Of a DNA stretch of 64,000 nt, positions 48,083 through 56,919 are shown piece after piece (positions within the stretch are counted from its first letter, which is position 1; each line of letters opens with the position of its first letter). This DNA is from Sphingomonas nostoxanthinifaciens (GTDB lineage: Bacteria; Pseudomonadota; Alphaproteobacteria; Sphingomonadales; Sphingomonadaceae). The translations under genes and the position numbers were made by a program. The stretch covers positions 1,798,001 through 1,862,000 of the forward strand of contig NZ_CP082839.1 in NCBI RefSeq assembly GCF_019930585.1, written 5' to 3'. The notes beneath the pieces were generated by a model, which was not told where the DNA came from, did not search any database, and saw nothing but the letters and a program-made list of their open reading frames with translations.

Positions 48083-48771
48083 TGCGCCGTCTTGCGCTTG
48101 CGCTGCTGCTCCTTGCCGTGCCGTCCGCCATTGCCGCCCCTGCGCATGTCGCGACGCGCGACTGGTCGAAGGTCGCCAGCCGCACGCCCAACGGTAGCTT
48201 CGTCGAGGGCAATCCCGACGCGAAGGTGAAGTTGGTTGAATATCTCTCGCTGACCTGCCCGCATTGCGCGAAGTTCGAGGGTGAGGCGATCGCACCGCTC
48301 ACCGCCAAATATGTCCGCACCGGCTTGGTCAGCTACGAGGTGCGCCACGCCCTGCGCGATCCGTTCGACTTCGCCGCCTCGCTGCTGGCGCGATGCAACG
48401 GGCCCGAGCAGTTCTTCGTCGTGATGCCGATCGTCTACGCCCAGCAGCCGCAATGGGCCGAGCGCGCCAGCCAATGGTCGACCACGTCGGCGCCCAAGGA
48501 CGAGATGGCGCCGGAGAAGCTGCTGCCGCTGGCGGCCAGCGGTGCCGGGCTCGACGCCTTGTTCGCCGCGCACGGCGTCGCCCCGGCCAAGGCGCAGGCC
48601 TGCCTGACCGACCCGCATGAGCGCGACACGCTCTCGGCGATGGCGAACGAGGCGTGGCATCGGCCCAATTTCCCCGGCACGCCGGCTTTCCTGATCAACG
48701 GCGTCGCCGCCGATGGGGTGGCGACGTGGCCCGATCTCGACAAGCGCCTTGCCGCGGCGCTCCGCAAGTAA
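48082..48771 (+). CDS. Periplasmic DsbA-family thiol:disulfide oxidoreductase
   Basis: 229 residues. The signal peptide is residues 1-18 (MRRLALALLLLAVPSAIA). The thioredoxin fold has the active site TCPHC with Cys59 and Cys62, an inserted helical domain, and a cis-Pro loop in FPGTPAFLINGVAADG. This pattern is that of the DsbA/Thioredoxin_4 group, catalysing disulfide formation or reduction in the periplasm. It is followed by a paralogue encoded 22 bases later, and both are coupled to the DciA-like gene. Confidence 0.9.
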   Translation: MRRLALALLLLAVPSAIAAPAHVATRDWSKVASRTPNGSFVEGNPDAKVKLVEYLSLTCPHCAKFEGEAIAPLTAKYVRTGLVSYEVRHALRDPFDFAASLLARCNGPEQFFVVMPIVYAQQPQWAERASQWSTTSAPKDEMAPEKLLPLAASGAGLDALFAAHGVAPAKAQACLTDPHERDTLSAMANEAWHRPNFPGTPAFLINGVAADGVATWPDLDKRLAAALRK

Positions 48772-48793
48772 ACCCGCAAGCATGGATGACCGT

Positions 48794-49546
48794 ATGACCC
48801 GTCGCCCGATCGTGATCGCATTCGCCGCCGCGCTGGCACTGGCCGGCTGCTCGAAGAAAGCGGGCGATGCCACCTCCGCGGCGACGGGCGCGCCGCACGG
48901 GCCGATCGCGGCCGTGCCGGCGCCGGCCGGCAAAAGCTGGACCGACATCGTCAGCGCGACGCCCGAGGGCGGCATGCGCATGGGCAATCCCGACGCGCCG
49001 GTGAAGATCGTCGAATATGCCTCCTTCACCTGCCCGCACTGCAAGCTGTTCGAGACCGAGGGTGCCGAGCCGCTGCAGCAAAAGTACATCTCGACCGGCA
49101 AGGTGAGCTGGGAGTTCCGCTCGTTTCTGATCCACGGGCCGGATGCGCCGGTGACTTTGCTGATGAACTGCCGCGGCGCTGAGCCATTTTTCGCGCTGTC
49201 GCAACAGCTCTACGCCGCGCAGGACGAGTGGCTTGGCAAGATCGTGGCGATGACGCCCGCCGAGCAGCAGCAGATGCAGGCGTTGCCGCCGGTCGCGCAG
49301 TTCAAGTTGATGGCGGACAAGAGCGGCCTGTTCGGCTGGCTCGCCGCGCGCGGCCTGCCGCGGGCGCAGGCCGAAGCGTGCCTGTCCGACCAGAAGGCGA
49401 TCGACGCGCTCACCGCGACGCAGGATCGCTACGCCAATCAGGACAATGTGAACTCGACGCCCACGTTCGTCATCAATGGCGAGCGGCAGGAGAATGTCGC
49501 CACCTGGCCGCAGCTCGACGCCAAGCTCGCCCAGACGGCGGGCTGA
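48794..49546 (+). CDS. DsbA-family thiol:disulfide oxidoreductase, probable lipoprotein
   Basis: 250 residues. The N-terminus ends in the lipobox LALAGC with Cys19, so membrane anchoring by lipidation is likely, unlike the soluble paralogue just upstream. The active site is TCPHC with Cys80 and Cys83, and the cis-Pro loop is NSTPTFVINGERQ. The starts at 48782 and 48794 are both possible; I chose the latter because it gives a standard lipoprotein signal. It precedes smc by 33 bases. Confidence 0.9.
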   Translation: MTRRPIVIAFAAALALAGCSKKAGDATSAATGAPHGPIAAVPAPAGKSWTDIVSATPEGGMRMGNPDAPVKIVEYASFTCPHCKLFETEGAEPLQQKYISTGKVSWEFRSFLIHGPDAPVTLLMNCRGAEPFFALSQQLYAAQDEWLGKIVAMTPAEQQQMQALPPVAQFKLMADKSGLFGWLAARGLPRAQAEACLSDQKAIDALTATQDRYANQDNVNSTPTFVINGERQENVATWPQLDAKLAQTAG

Positions 49547-49579
49547 TCCGTAGGGCATAGGCGGCCGGGGGGCCCGCTC

Positions 49580-52500
49580 ATGCGTATCCGCAAGCTCCGC
49601 CTCGCCGGGTTCAAAAGCTTCGTCGAGCCCGCCGAACTGCTGATCGAGCCCGGTCTGACCGGGATCGTCGGCCCCAACGGTTGCGGCAAGTCCAACCTGC
49701 TGGAGGCGATCCGGTGGGTGATGGGCGAGGGCAGCGCCAAGTCGCTGCGCGGCGGCGGCATGGAGGACGTGATTTTCGCCGGCACCGCCAGCCGGCCCGC
49801 GCGCGCCTTCGCCGAGGTGTCACTGCTCGCCGAGACCGAGGCGGGCGAGCAGGAGGTGGTGCGCCGGATCGAGCGCGGCGCCGGCTCCGCCTATCGCATC
49901 AACGGTCGCGACGTGCGCCAGCGCGACGTTGCCTTGCTGTTCGCCGACGCCGCCACCGGTGCGCATTCGCCCGCGCTCGTCAGCCAGGGGCGCATCGCCG
50001 CGGTGATCGCCGCCAAGCCGGTCGAGCGGCGCCAGATGCTGGAGGAGGCTGCAGGCATCGCCGGGCTCCACGTCCGTCGGCGCGAGGCCGAGATCAAGCT
50101 GCGCGGCACCGAGGCCAACCTCCAGAAGCTCGACGAGCTGATGACGGAAATGGATGCACGCACCGGCGTGCTGCGGCGGCAGGCGCGCGCCGCGGAGCGC
50201 TATCGCACGCTCTCGACCGAGATCCGGCTGGCCGAGGCGCGCACTCTGTTCGCGCGCTGGCGCGAGGCGGCGGCGGCGGCCGAGCGTGCGCGCGCCGAGG
50301 CGAACGCCGCCGAGAAAGCGGTGTCCGACGCGGCCGAGGCACAGCGCGCGGCGGCGGCGCATCTCGGCCAGGCGACGACCCGGCTCGCCGAGGCGCGCGT
50401 CGCGGCCGAGGCGGCGCGCGAGGCGAACGCCAATTTGCGCCACCGGCTCGAGACGCTCCGGGGCGAGCGTGCGGCGGTCGAACGGCGGCTGGCCGAGCTT
50501 CGCGGACAGGCCGACACGCTCGCGCGCGATCGCGGACGCGAGGACCAGCTCGCGATCGACGCCGCCGCCGCGCTCGAACGGCTGGGCGACGAGGACAAAA
50601 CGCTCACCGCCGCCGTGATGACGGGCGAGGGACAGCGCGCTGCGCTCGATGCCGACGTGGTCGAGGCGGAGCGTGGTGCCCGCGACGCGGAGGTCGCCGC
50701 TGCGCAGGCGCTGGCGCGGGCAGCCGCCGAGCAGGCCGACGCGCGCATTGCCGAAAGCGCGCTCGCTGCAGCGCGCCAGCGGCTGGCGCGGGCCGATGCC
50801 GAGCGGTCAAGGCTCGACCGCGAGCTGGCGGCGCTTGGAGACGAGGCTCCGCTCGTCGCGAAGGCGGAGCAGGCGCGCGCTGCACGCAGCGCGGCGGAGG
50901 TGCAACTCGCCGGCCTGTCCGAGACGCTCGCCGCAGCGGAGGCGCGCCGCGATGCCGCCGCCGCCGCACGCGATGCGGCCGAGAGCGCCGGTGCCGCCGC
51001 GCGCGCTGCGCTCGCCGCGCTGGAAAGCGAGGAGCGGGCGCTCGCCGCTGCGCTCGCCAATGCGCCGGGGCGCGGCATCCTGCCCGCGCTCACCGTCGCC
51101 CCCGGTTTTGAACGCGCGCTGGCAGCGGCGCTGGGCGACGATCTCGATGCGCCCGCGGCGAGCGACGGCGCGCGCGGCTGGAGCGGTGCGGCCACGGATC
51201 CGGCCGATCCGCCGCTTCCGGCCGGCGTCGCATCGCTCGCGGCGCAGGTCGCCGGCAGCGACGTTCTCGCCCGTCGGCTGGCGCAGGTCGGCGTCGTCGA
51301 GCAGGACGATGGCGTTGCGTTGGCGGTGGGCCAGCGGCTCGTCACGCGCGATGGCCGCATGCGGCGCTGGGACGGCTATTTCGCCAGCAACGTCGGTGCT
51401 GCCGCCGCCGAACGGCTGATCCGCGCGAACCGCCACACCGAATTGCGCGCGCAGCTTCCACCGGCGCGCGAAGCGGCGAATGCGGCCGCCGATGCGCAGA
51501 ATGCGGCCGCGGCGGCGCAGGCTGCTGCGCGCGGCGCGATCGATCAGGCGCGCGGCGATATCGCTCGCGCCGAGCAGGCGCTGCGCAACGCGCGGCGCGA
51601 CGAGGATAGCGCCGCGGCCGCGATCGACCGGCGCACCGCTGCCGTCACCGCGCTCGATGGTCGCCGCGAGACGGCGGATCGCGAACTGGCCGAGGCGCGC
51701 GCCGCCGAGGATGGGGCCGCCGCCGCCGTTGCCGCGCTGCCCGACGGTGCCGCCACTCGCATCGCGGTGGCCGAGGCGAATGCGCGCGCAGATGCGGCGC
51801 GTGCCCGGCTGGCGGAGGCGCGCGGCCGTGCGATGGCGCTCGGCCAGTCGATCGACGCGGACGGCCGCCGGCTGCAGGCGGTGCGTGCCGAGGCCAAGGG
51901 CTGGCGCTCGCGCGCCGGTGACGCCGCGCGCCGCATCGCCGAGATGGCGCGCCGCGAGGAAGCGGTGATCGCCGAACGCGACGCGTTGGCCACGCGCCCC
52001 GCCGAGCTCGACGGGGCGATCGACGCGCTCGCCGCCGAGGCACAGGCCGCCGAGGCGAGCGCGCAAGCCGCGCGGACGACCGAAGCCACCGCCGATGCCG
52101 AACTGCGCCGGATCGAGGCAGCGACTGCGCAGGCGGGCGAGGCGCTGGCGCAGGCGCGCGAGGCGCGGGCCGGGGCGCTTGCCCGCGCCGATCATGCCGA
52201 GGCACGCCGCATCGAGCTGAGCCAGGTCTCGGGCGAGCGCTTCGCCTGTCCGGCGCCCGTGCTCGCCGAGCGGCTGGGCTTCGATCCCGCCACGCTCCAG
52301 CCGGCGGCGGACGAAAGCACGCGCCACGACCGGCTGACCGCCGATCGCGACCGGCTCGGCCCCGTCAACCTCGTCGCCGAAAGCGAACTGGCCGAGGTCG
52401 AGGCGGCGCGGGGTATAACGGCGGCCGAACGCGACGAGCTGGGCGAGGCGGTCAACCGCCTGCGCGGATCGATCGGCAGCCTCAACCGCGAAGGGCGCCA

Positions 52501-52981
52501 GCGGCTGCTCGCCGCGTTCGAGGCGGTCGACGGCCATTTCCGCCGCCTGTTCACCACGCTCTTCGCCGGCGGCGAGGCCCACCTCGCGCTGATCGATTCG
52601 GACGATCCGCTTGAGGCGGGGCTGGAGATCATGGCGCAGCCGCCGGGCAAGCGGCTCGGCAGCCTTACCTTGCTGTCGGGCGGCGAGCAGGCGCTGACTG
52701 CAGTCGCATTGATCTTCGCCTTGTTCCTGACAAACCCGGCGCCCATCTGCGTGCTGGACGAGGTCGATGCGCCGTTGGACGATGCCAATATCGAACGCTT
52801 CTGCGACCTGCTTGCCGCGATGACGCGCGAGACCGACACGCGCTATCTGACGGTCACCCACAATGCCGTGACGATGAGCCGAATGCACCGCCTGTTCGGC
52901 GTCACCATGATCGAGCGCGGCGTGAGTCGGCTCGTCTCGGTCGATCTCGGCGGTGCCGAGCGCCTGCTGGCAGCGGAGTAG
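49580..52981 (+). CDS. smc: Chromosome segregation ATPase SMC
   Basis: 1133 residues, close to the usual 1150. The N-terminal ATPase half has Walker A GPNGCGKSN (from residue 31). Alanine/arginine/glutamate-rich coiled coils run on either side of a hinge around residues 490-640 (PGRGILPALTVAPGFERALAAALGDD onward). The C-terminal half has the signature LTLLSGGEQALTAVALIFAL and Walker B ICVLDEVDAPLDDANIERF. It compacts and segregates the chromosome with ScpA/ScpB. The coding strand is extremely GC-rich, and long antisense frames across it are artefacts. Confidence 0.97.
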   Translation: MRIRKLRLAGFKSFVEPAELLIEPGLTGIVGPNGCGKSNLLEAIRWVMGEGSAKSLRGGGMEDVIFAGTASRPARAFAEVSLLAETEAGEQEVVRRIERGAGSAYRINGRDVRQRDVALLFADAATGAHSPALVSQGRIAAVIAAKPVERRQMLEEAAGIAGLHVRRREAEIKLRGTEANLQKLDELMTEMDARTGVLRRQARAAERYRTLSTEIRLAEARTLFARWREAAAAAERARAEANAAEKAVSDAAEAQRAAAAHLGQATTRLAEARVAAEAAREANANLRHRLETLRGERAAVERRLAELRGQADTLARDRGREDQLAIDAAAALERLGDEDKTLTAAVMTGEGQRAALDADVVEAERGARDAEVAAAQALARAAAEQADARIAESALAAARQRLARADAERSRLDRELAALGDEAPLVAKAEQARAARSAAEVQLAGLSETLAAAEARRDAAAAARDAAESAGAAARAALAALESEERALAAALANAPGRGILPALTVAPGFERALAAALGDDLDAPAASDGARGWSGAATDPADPPLPAGVASLAAQVAGSDVLARRLAQVGVVEQDDGVALAVGQRLVTRDGRMRRWDGYFASNVGAAAAERLIRANRHTELRAQLPPAREAANAAADAQNAAAAAQAAARGAIDQARGDIARAEQALRNARRDEDSAAAAIDRRTAAVTALDGRRETADRELAEARAAEDGAAAAVAALPDGAATRIAVAEANARADAARARLAEARGRAMALGQSIDADGRRLQAVRAEAKGWRSRAGDAARRIAEMARREEAVIAERDALATRPAELDGAIDALAAEAQAAEASAQAARTTEATADAELRRIEAATAQAGEALAQAREARAGALARADHAEARRIELSQVSGERFACPAPVLAERLGFDPATLQPAADESTRHDRLTADRDRLGPVNLVAESELAEVEAARGITAAERDELGEAVNRLRGSIGSLNREGRQRLLAAFEAVDGHFRRLFTTLFAGGEAHLALIDSDDPLEAGLEIMAQPPGKRLGSLTLLSGGEQALTAVALIFALFLTNPAPICVLDEVDAPLDDANIERFCDLLAAMTRETDTRYLTVTHNAVTMSRMHRLFGVTMIERGVSRLVSVDLGGAERLLAAE

Positions 52982-52985
52982 GGGC

Positions 52986-53219
52986 ATGGCGCGGCGCTAT
53001 CGGGTGATCCACGAGCGGCTGTCGCTCCTCAAGGCGATCGCGCAGGGGCGGCCGACGCGCGACTGCTACGTCGCGCAATCGGGCCATTGGTGGGGCTGGC
53101 GCACGATCGAGCGTTTCAACACGGTCGACGATGCCGAACAGGCGTGCCGCGATCATGCCGGCGGCACGCTGCTGCCGGGGGGCGGCCGGGTCGTCGCCGA
53201 ATTCGAACGGCCCGATTGA
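52986..53219 (+). CDS. Small hypothetical protein downstream of smc
   Basis: 77 residues, not recognised. It begins four bases after the smc stop with AGTAGGGGC upstream. The sequence has an amphipathic basic N-terminal helix (RRYRVIHERLSLLKAIAQG) and an aromatic strand region (SGHWWGWRTIERFNTVDDAEQACRDHAGG), suggesting a compact soluble alpha/beta protein. The last codon overlaps the next ATG (TGATG), so smc and both small genes appear to be translated as a unit. GC and codon bias match the neighbours. Confidence 0.6.
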   Translation: MARRYRVIHERLSLLKAIAQGRPTRDCYVAQSGHWWGWRTIERFNTVDDAEQACRDHAGGTLLPGGGRVVAEFERPD

Positions 53220-53374
53220 TGGTCCACGCCACCGCCGCGATCGGGGATTTCATGCTGATCCTCATCAGCTCGGCCCTGTGGGTCGGCGGCGGACTGGTCG
53301 GCGCGGGGCTGCTCGGCCTCGGCGCGCTCGGCGGCCTCGCCTTCGCGTTCCGCCGCTGGTGGCGGGTGCGCTGA
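53219..53374 (+). CDS. Small single-pass membrane protein
   Basis: 51 residues. It starts on the last base of the preceding stop codon. One long hydrophobic stretch (about residues 10-42, LILISSALWVGGGLVGAGLL and onward) is rich in glycine, and the tail RRWWRVR is basic, so the C-terminus should be cytoplasmic. Function unknown. The tight coupling to the 77-residue gene is the main support for it being real. Confidence 0.5.
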   Translation: MVHATAAIGDFMLILISSALWVGGGLVGAGLLGLGALGGLAFAFRRWWRVR

Positions 53375-53451
53375 TCCTTCGCCATTGACAACATCACTCA
53401 GCCCGGCTTGTTTCGTATACGTTTCATCCCTGGCCCGAAGGATAGCTCTTG

Positions 53452-54741
53452 ATGTCGAAGCGGTTGGCGCTGGTCGCCGGTTTTGCCCTGCCGATGCTCG
53501 TTCAGCCCGTGTCCGCGCAGACCGCGCCCGCGCCGATGGTGGCGAAGATGAAGGCGCTGATGGCCAGCCCAGCTTTCGCCAAAGCCAAGACCAGCCTCGA
53601 CAGCGATTGGGATCGCATCGTCAAGGATCTCGTCACGCTGACCGAGATTCCCGCGCCGCCGTTCAAGGAAGCCACGCGCGCCAAGGCCTATGCCGCGATG
53701 CTGACGGAGGCCGGCCTGACCGACGTCGAGATCGATGCCGAGGGCAATGCCAGCGGCATCCGCAAGGGCACGGGCGGCGGCGCGCCGCTGCTGCTGGTGC
53801 AGGCGCACCTCGATACGGTGTTCCCCGAGGGCACCGACACGCACGTCAAGCATGAGGGCGACAAGCTGCGCGCGCCCGGCATTGGCGACGACACGACCGG
53901 GCTGGCCGTGCTGCTGGCGCTGGTGCGCGCGCTCGATCGCGCCGGCTTCAAGACCAAGCAGGACATAGTGTTCGCCGGCAACGTGGGCGAGGAGGGGCCG
54001 GGCGACCTGCGCGGCACGCGCTATTTCTTCCAGAAGTCGAAATATAAGGACCGCATCAAGCAGTTCATCTCGATCGAGCCGAGCCGCGAGAGCGTGACGA
54101 CCGGCGGCGTCGGCTCGAAGCGCTACAAGGTGATCTTCCACGGCCCCGGCGGCCACAGCTATGGCAATTTCGGCATCGTCAATCCGGCCTATGCCATGGC
54201 CAATGCGATCACCGCCTTCAGCAAGATGCAGGTGCCGGCGACGCCCAAGACGACCTTCAACGTCGGCATCGTCGAGGGCGGCACCTCGGTCAATTCGGTC
54301 CCGCACGACGTCGCGATGACGATCGACATGCGCTCCGAAAGCAAGGCCGAGCTCGACAAGGAGGATGCGTATCTCAAGTCGATCCTGCAGCCGGCGGTCG
54401 ACATGGAGAACAAGGCGCGGTCCACCAGCCGTGGATCGATCACCTATACGCTGCAGCAGATCGGCGAGCGCCCCGTCGGACAGACACCTGAGGACAGCAA
54501 CATCGTGCGCGTGGCGACGGCTGCGCAGAACGTTGTCGGCGTGACGCCGCGCTACGGCGCCGGATCGAGCGACTCGAACATCCCGATGAGCCTCGGCATC
54601 CCCGCGGTGACGTTGGGATCGGGTTTCCCGACCGGCGGCAATCACGCGCTCGACGAATGGGTCCAGGTCGAGAAGGCGGGCACGCTGCGCGAGCTGCAGG
54701 TCGATCTGGCGACGATCATCACGCTGGCCAACGGGCAGTAG
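53452..54741 (+). CDS. M20 family metallopeptidase, exported
   Basis: 429 residues. A signal peptide (KRLALVAGFALPMLVQPVSA) precedes a dizinc peptidase. Metal motifs are QAHLDTVF (His and Asp), GIGDDTTG (bridging Asp), and NVGEEGPGD (general base Glu plus ligand Glu); the last His is probably in GGNHALDEW. The dimerisation (lid) domain lies near residues 220-330. This resembles peptidase T/tripeptidase-like M20 enzymes that cleave small peptides; substrate unknown. The ATG at 53452 directly follows a TTG codon that could also start translation. Confidence 0.88.
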   Translation: MSKRLALVAGFALPMLVQPVSAQTAPAPMVAKMKALMASPAFAKAKTSLDSDWDRIVKDLVTLTEIPAPPFKEATRAKAYAAMLTEAGLTDVEIDAEGNASGIRKGTGGGAPLLLVQAHLDTVFPEGTDTHVKHEGDKLRAPGIGDDTTGLAVLLALVRALDRAGFKTKQDIVFAGNVGEEGPGDLRGTRYFFQKSKYKDRIKQFISIEPSRESVTTGGVGSKRYKVIFHGPGGHSYGNFGIVNPAYAMANAITAFSKMQVPATPKTTFNVGIVEGGTSVNSVPHDVAMTIDMRSESKAELDKEDAYLKSILQPAVDMENKARSTSRGSITYTLQQIGERPVGQTPEDSNIVRVATAAQNVVGVTPRYGAGSSDSNIPMSLGIPAVTLGSGFPTGGNHALDEWVQVEKAGTLRELQVDLATIITLANGQ

Positions 54742-54759
54742 GGCCGCCGCATACGATAC

Positions 54760-54840
54760 CGTCATCCCAGCGAAGGCTGGGATCTCCGTTGGATAAGCGG
54801 ACCGCTCCACCGCGGGATCCCAGCCTTCGCTGGGATGACG
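54760..54840. repeat. Perfect 25-bp inverted repeat, GTCATCCC family
   Basis: Arms at 54760-54784 and 54816-54840 are exact reverse complements, each containing CCCAGCGAAGGCTGGG. The 31-base spacer has the same length as in the 32.44 kb copy, although its sequence differs. It follows the M20 peptidase gene and may also work as its terminator. Confidence 0.9.
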
Positions 54841-54866
54841 AACGGGAATAGGCTCGTTCCCTCATC

Positions 54867-54883
54867 TTAGCCAATCGTTAACC
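54867..54883 (+). promoter_or_regulatory. CtrA-like box upstream of the 54.94 kb gene
   Basis: TTAGCCAATCGTTAACC matches the CtrA consensus TTAA-N7-TTAACC with one mismatch in the first half. It lies 60 bases before the start of the orphan gene at 54943, a usual distance for a CtrA-activated promoter. CckA, the kinase at the head of that phosphorelay, is encoded in this window. Assignment rests on the motif alone. Confidence 0.6.
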
Positions 54884-54942
54884 ACAATCCGCGAGAATGC
54901 GATCGGGCGCGCAGGTGCGTCCGGTCGCAACCGGGTGCGTCG

Positions 54943-55560
54943 ATGTCGCTCTTCTCGCTGCTGAACTCGTCCACCGCCACCACCAGCCAGTCGCTCAGCT
55001 ATAGTGGCAGCAGCGCGACGACCTCCGCCGCCATCCAGAAACTGCTTGCGGCCGAGAGCGCCTCGACCGCGTCCGCTACACCGGCCACCACCACGACGAG
55101 CAGTAGCGACGTCTCGATCTCCAGCGCGGCACAGGAAGCGGCCGACAATGCCAAGGATTTCACCCAGCTCGGCAAGGACACGCGCGCGACGCTCGACGCG
55201 CAATATGCCGCCGCCGGCACGACCGACACGAGCACGGCCACGCCCAACCTCACCGGCCTGAGCGGACGTGCACTCGCTGCGATCGCGCTCAACCAGGACA
55301 AGACGTTCTCGTCGACCGAAGTGCATGCCGCCAAGCAGGCGCTGCAGCAGGATATGCGTACCAGCCTGACCGGCGCGATCGGCAGCAGCGGCGTCACGCT
55401 GACCGGACTGGCGACCTACAGCCAGCAGCTCGTCAGCGAATATGATTCGATGAGCCCCGAGGAGCGTCAGGCGCGCGGCTGGACGGATTCATTCCGCGCG
55501 AGCAACCAGAGCTTCATCAACCAGGCGTCGCAATCGACGTTGTTCGACCAGATCAGCTGA
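54943..55560 (+). CDS. Ser/Thr/Ala-rich hypothetical protein behind a CtrA-like box
   Basis: 205 residues, not recognised. The N-terminal 60 residues are low-complexity Ser/Thr/Ala (for example STATTSQSLSYSGSSATTSA), followed by SSDVSISSAAQEAADNAKDF, a predicted helix, and a more ordered C-terminal part with SSTEVHAAKQALQQDMR and YDSMSPEERQARGWTDSFRASN. There is no classical signal peptide or membrane segment. The style resembles flagellar or type I/III exported proteins, which often start with unstructured Ser/Thr-rich segments; this is inference. A CtrA-like box 60 bases upstream fits motility-type control. Confidence 0.7.
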   Translation: MSLFSLLNSSTATTSQSLSYSGSSATTSAAIQKLLAAESASTASATPATTTTSSSDVSISSAAQEAADNAKDFTQLGKDTRATLDAQYAAAGTTDTSTATPNLTGLSGRALAAIALNQDKTFSSTEVHAAKQALQQDMRTSLTGAIGSSGVTLTGLATYSQQLVSEYDSMSPEERQARGWTDSFRASNQSFINQASQSTLFDQIS

Positions 55561-55564
55561 ACGC

Positions 55565-55586
55565 CACCCCGGATCGCTCCGGGGTG
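55565..55586. terminator. GC-rich hairpin between convergent genes
   Basis: CACCCCGGA, loop TCGC, TCCGGGGTG forms a perfect nine-base-pair stem in the 39-base gap between the orphan gene and gltA, which converge. It could serve both strands. No U-run follows, so it is a probable rather than typical intrinsic terminator. Confidence 0.6.
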
Positions 55587-55599
55587 ACGCACGTATCGC

Positions 55600-56883
55600 T
55601 CAGCGCGTTTCGACGGGGATGTAATCGCGCTGGGTCGGCCCGGTGTAGAGCTGGCGCGGGCGGCCGATCTTCTGCTCGGGATCCGAGATCATCTCGTTCC
55701 ACTGCGCCACCCAGCCGACCGTGCGGGCGAGTGCGAACAGCACCGTGAACATCGTCGTCGGGAAACCGATCGCCGACAGGATCACGCCCGAATAGAAATC
55801 GACGTTCGGGTACAGCTTGCGATCGACGAAATACTGGTCCTTGAGCGCGATCTGCTCCAGCTCGCGCGCGGTATCCAGCACCGGATCGCTGATGTTGAGC
55901 TTGTCGAGCACTTCGCTCGCCGCCTTCGACAGCACCTTCGCGCGCGGATCGAAATTCTTGTAGACGCGGTGGCCGAAGCCCATCAGCCGGAACGGATCGT
56001 CCTTGTTCTTGGCGCGCGCGATGTACTCGGGGATGCGGTCGGGCGTGCCGATCTCGCGCAGCATGTTGAGCGCCGCTTCGTTGGCGCCGCCATGCGCCGG
56101 GCCCCACAGGGTGGCGATGCCGGCGGCCACGCATGCGAACGGGTTCGCACCCGACGATCCGGCGAGGCGGACGGTCGAGGTCGACGCATTCTGCTCGTGG
56201 TCGGCGTGGAGGATGAAGATCTTGTCCATCGCATCGACAATGATCGGATCGGGCTCATACTCCTCGGCCGGAACCGAGAAGGTCATGCGCAGGAAGTTGG
56301 CGGTGTAGGACAGATCGTTCTTCGGATAGACGAACGGCTGGCCGACCGAATATTTGTACGCCATCGCCGCGATCGTCGGCATCTTCGCGATCAGCCGATG
56401 CATCGAGATGGTGCGTTCCTGCGGATCGCCGACATTGGTCGAGTCCGGATAGAAGGCCGACAGCGCGCCGACGACGCCGCACAGGATCGCCATCGGGTGC
56501 GCATCGCGGCGGAAGCCGCGATAGAAGGTCGCGAGCTGTTCGTGCACCATCGTATGACGCGTGATCGTGGTGACGAACGCGTCGAGCTCGTCCTTCACCG
56601 GCAGCTCGCCGTTGAGCAGGAGGTAGGCGACCTCCATGAAGCTCGACTTCTCGGCCAACTGGTCGATCGGATAGCCACGGTGCAGCAGCACGCCGGCATC
56701 GCCGTCGATATAGGTCAGGCCGCTTTCGCAGCTCGCGGTCGAGGTGAAGCCGGGATCGTAGGTGAAGAGACCGGTCTGGCCGTAGAACTTGCGGATGTCG
56801 ATGACGTCGGGGCCGGTGGTGCCGGACAGCGTCGGATAGGGGAAGTCCTTGCCGTCGATGCTGATCGTGCTGTTACCGGCCAT
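55600..56883 (-). CDS. gltA: Citrate synthase, type II
   Basis: 427 residues, length of the hexameric gram-negative enzyme. It makes citrate from oxaloacetate and acetyl-CoA. Recognisable segments are [23 protein letters not shown] near the N-terminus, [68 protein letters not shown] with a catalytic His, and [18 protein letters not shown]. It is downstream of gltX on the same strand, 36 bases apart, with GAAGGAGAACGGCGC just before its start. Confidence 0.98.
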   Translation of the reverse strand: MAGNSTISIDGKDFPYPTLSGTTGPDVIDIRKFYGQTGLFTYDPGFTSTASCESGLTYIDGDAGVLLHRGYPIDQLAEKSSFMEVAYLLLNGELPVKDELDAFVTTITRHTMVHEQLATFYRGFRRDAHPMAILCGVVGALSAFYPDSTNVGDPQERTISMHRLIAKMPTIAAMAYKYSVGQPFVYPKNDLSYTANFLRMTFSVPAEEYEPDPIIVDAMDKIFILHADHEQNASTSTVRLAGSSGANPFACVAAGIATLWGPAHGGANEAALNMLREIGTPDRIPEYIARAKNKDDPFRLMGFGHRVYKNFDPRAKVLSKAASEVLDKLNISDPVLDTARELEQIALKDQYFVDRKLYPNVDFYSGVILSAIGFPTTMFTVLFALARTVGWVAQWNEMISDPEQKIGRPRQLYTGPTQRDYIPVETR

Positions 56884-56919
56884 GCGCCGTTCTCCTTCAA
56901 TAATCTCGTACGCGTCCGC

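Noticed and set aside
50807..52987. 726-codon open frame antisense to smc
   Set aside because: Coiled-coil coding DNA with extreme codon bias leaves the antisense frame open; no conserved features.
53385..53413. TTGACA followed 17 bases later by TTGTTT before the M20 peptidase gene
   Set aside because: The -10 match is too weak to call a promoter in GC-rich alphaproteobacterial DNA.
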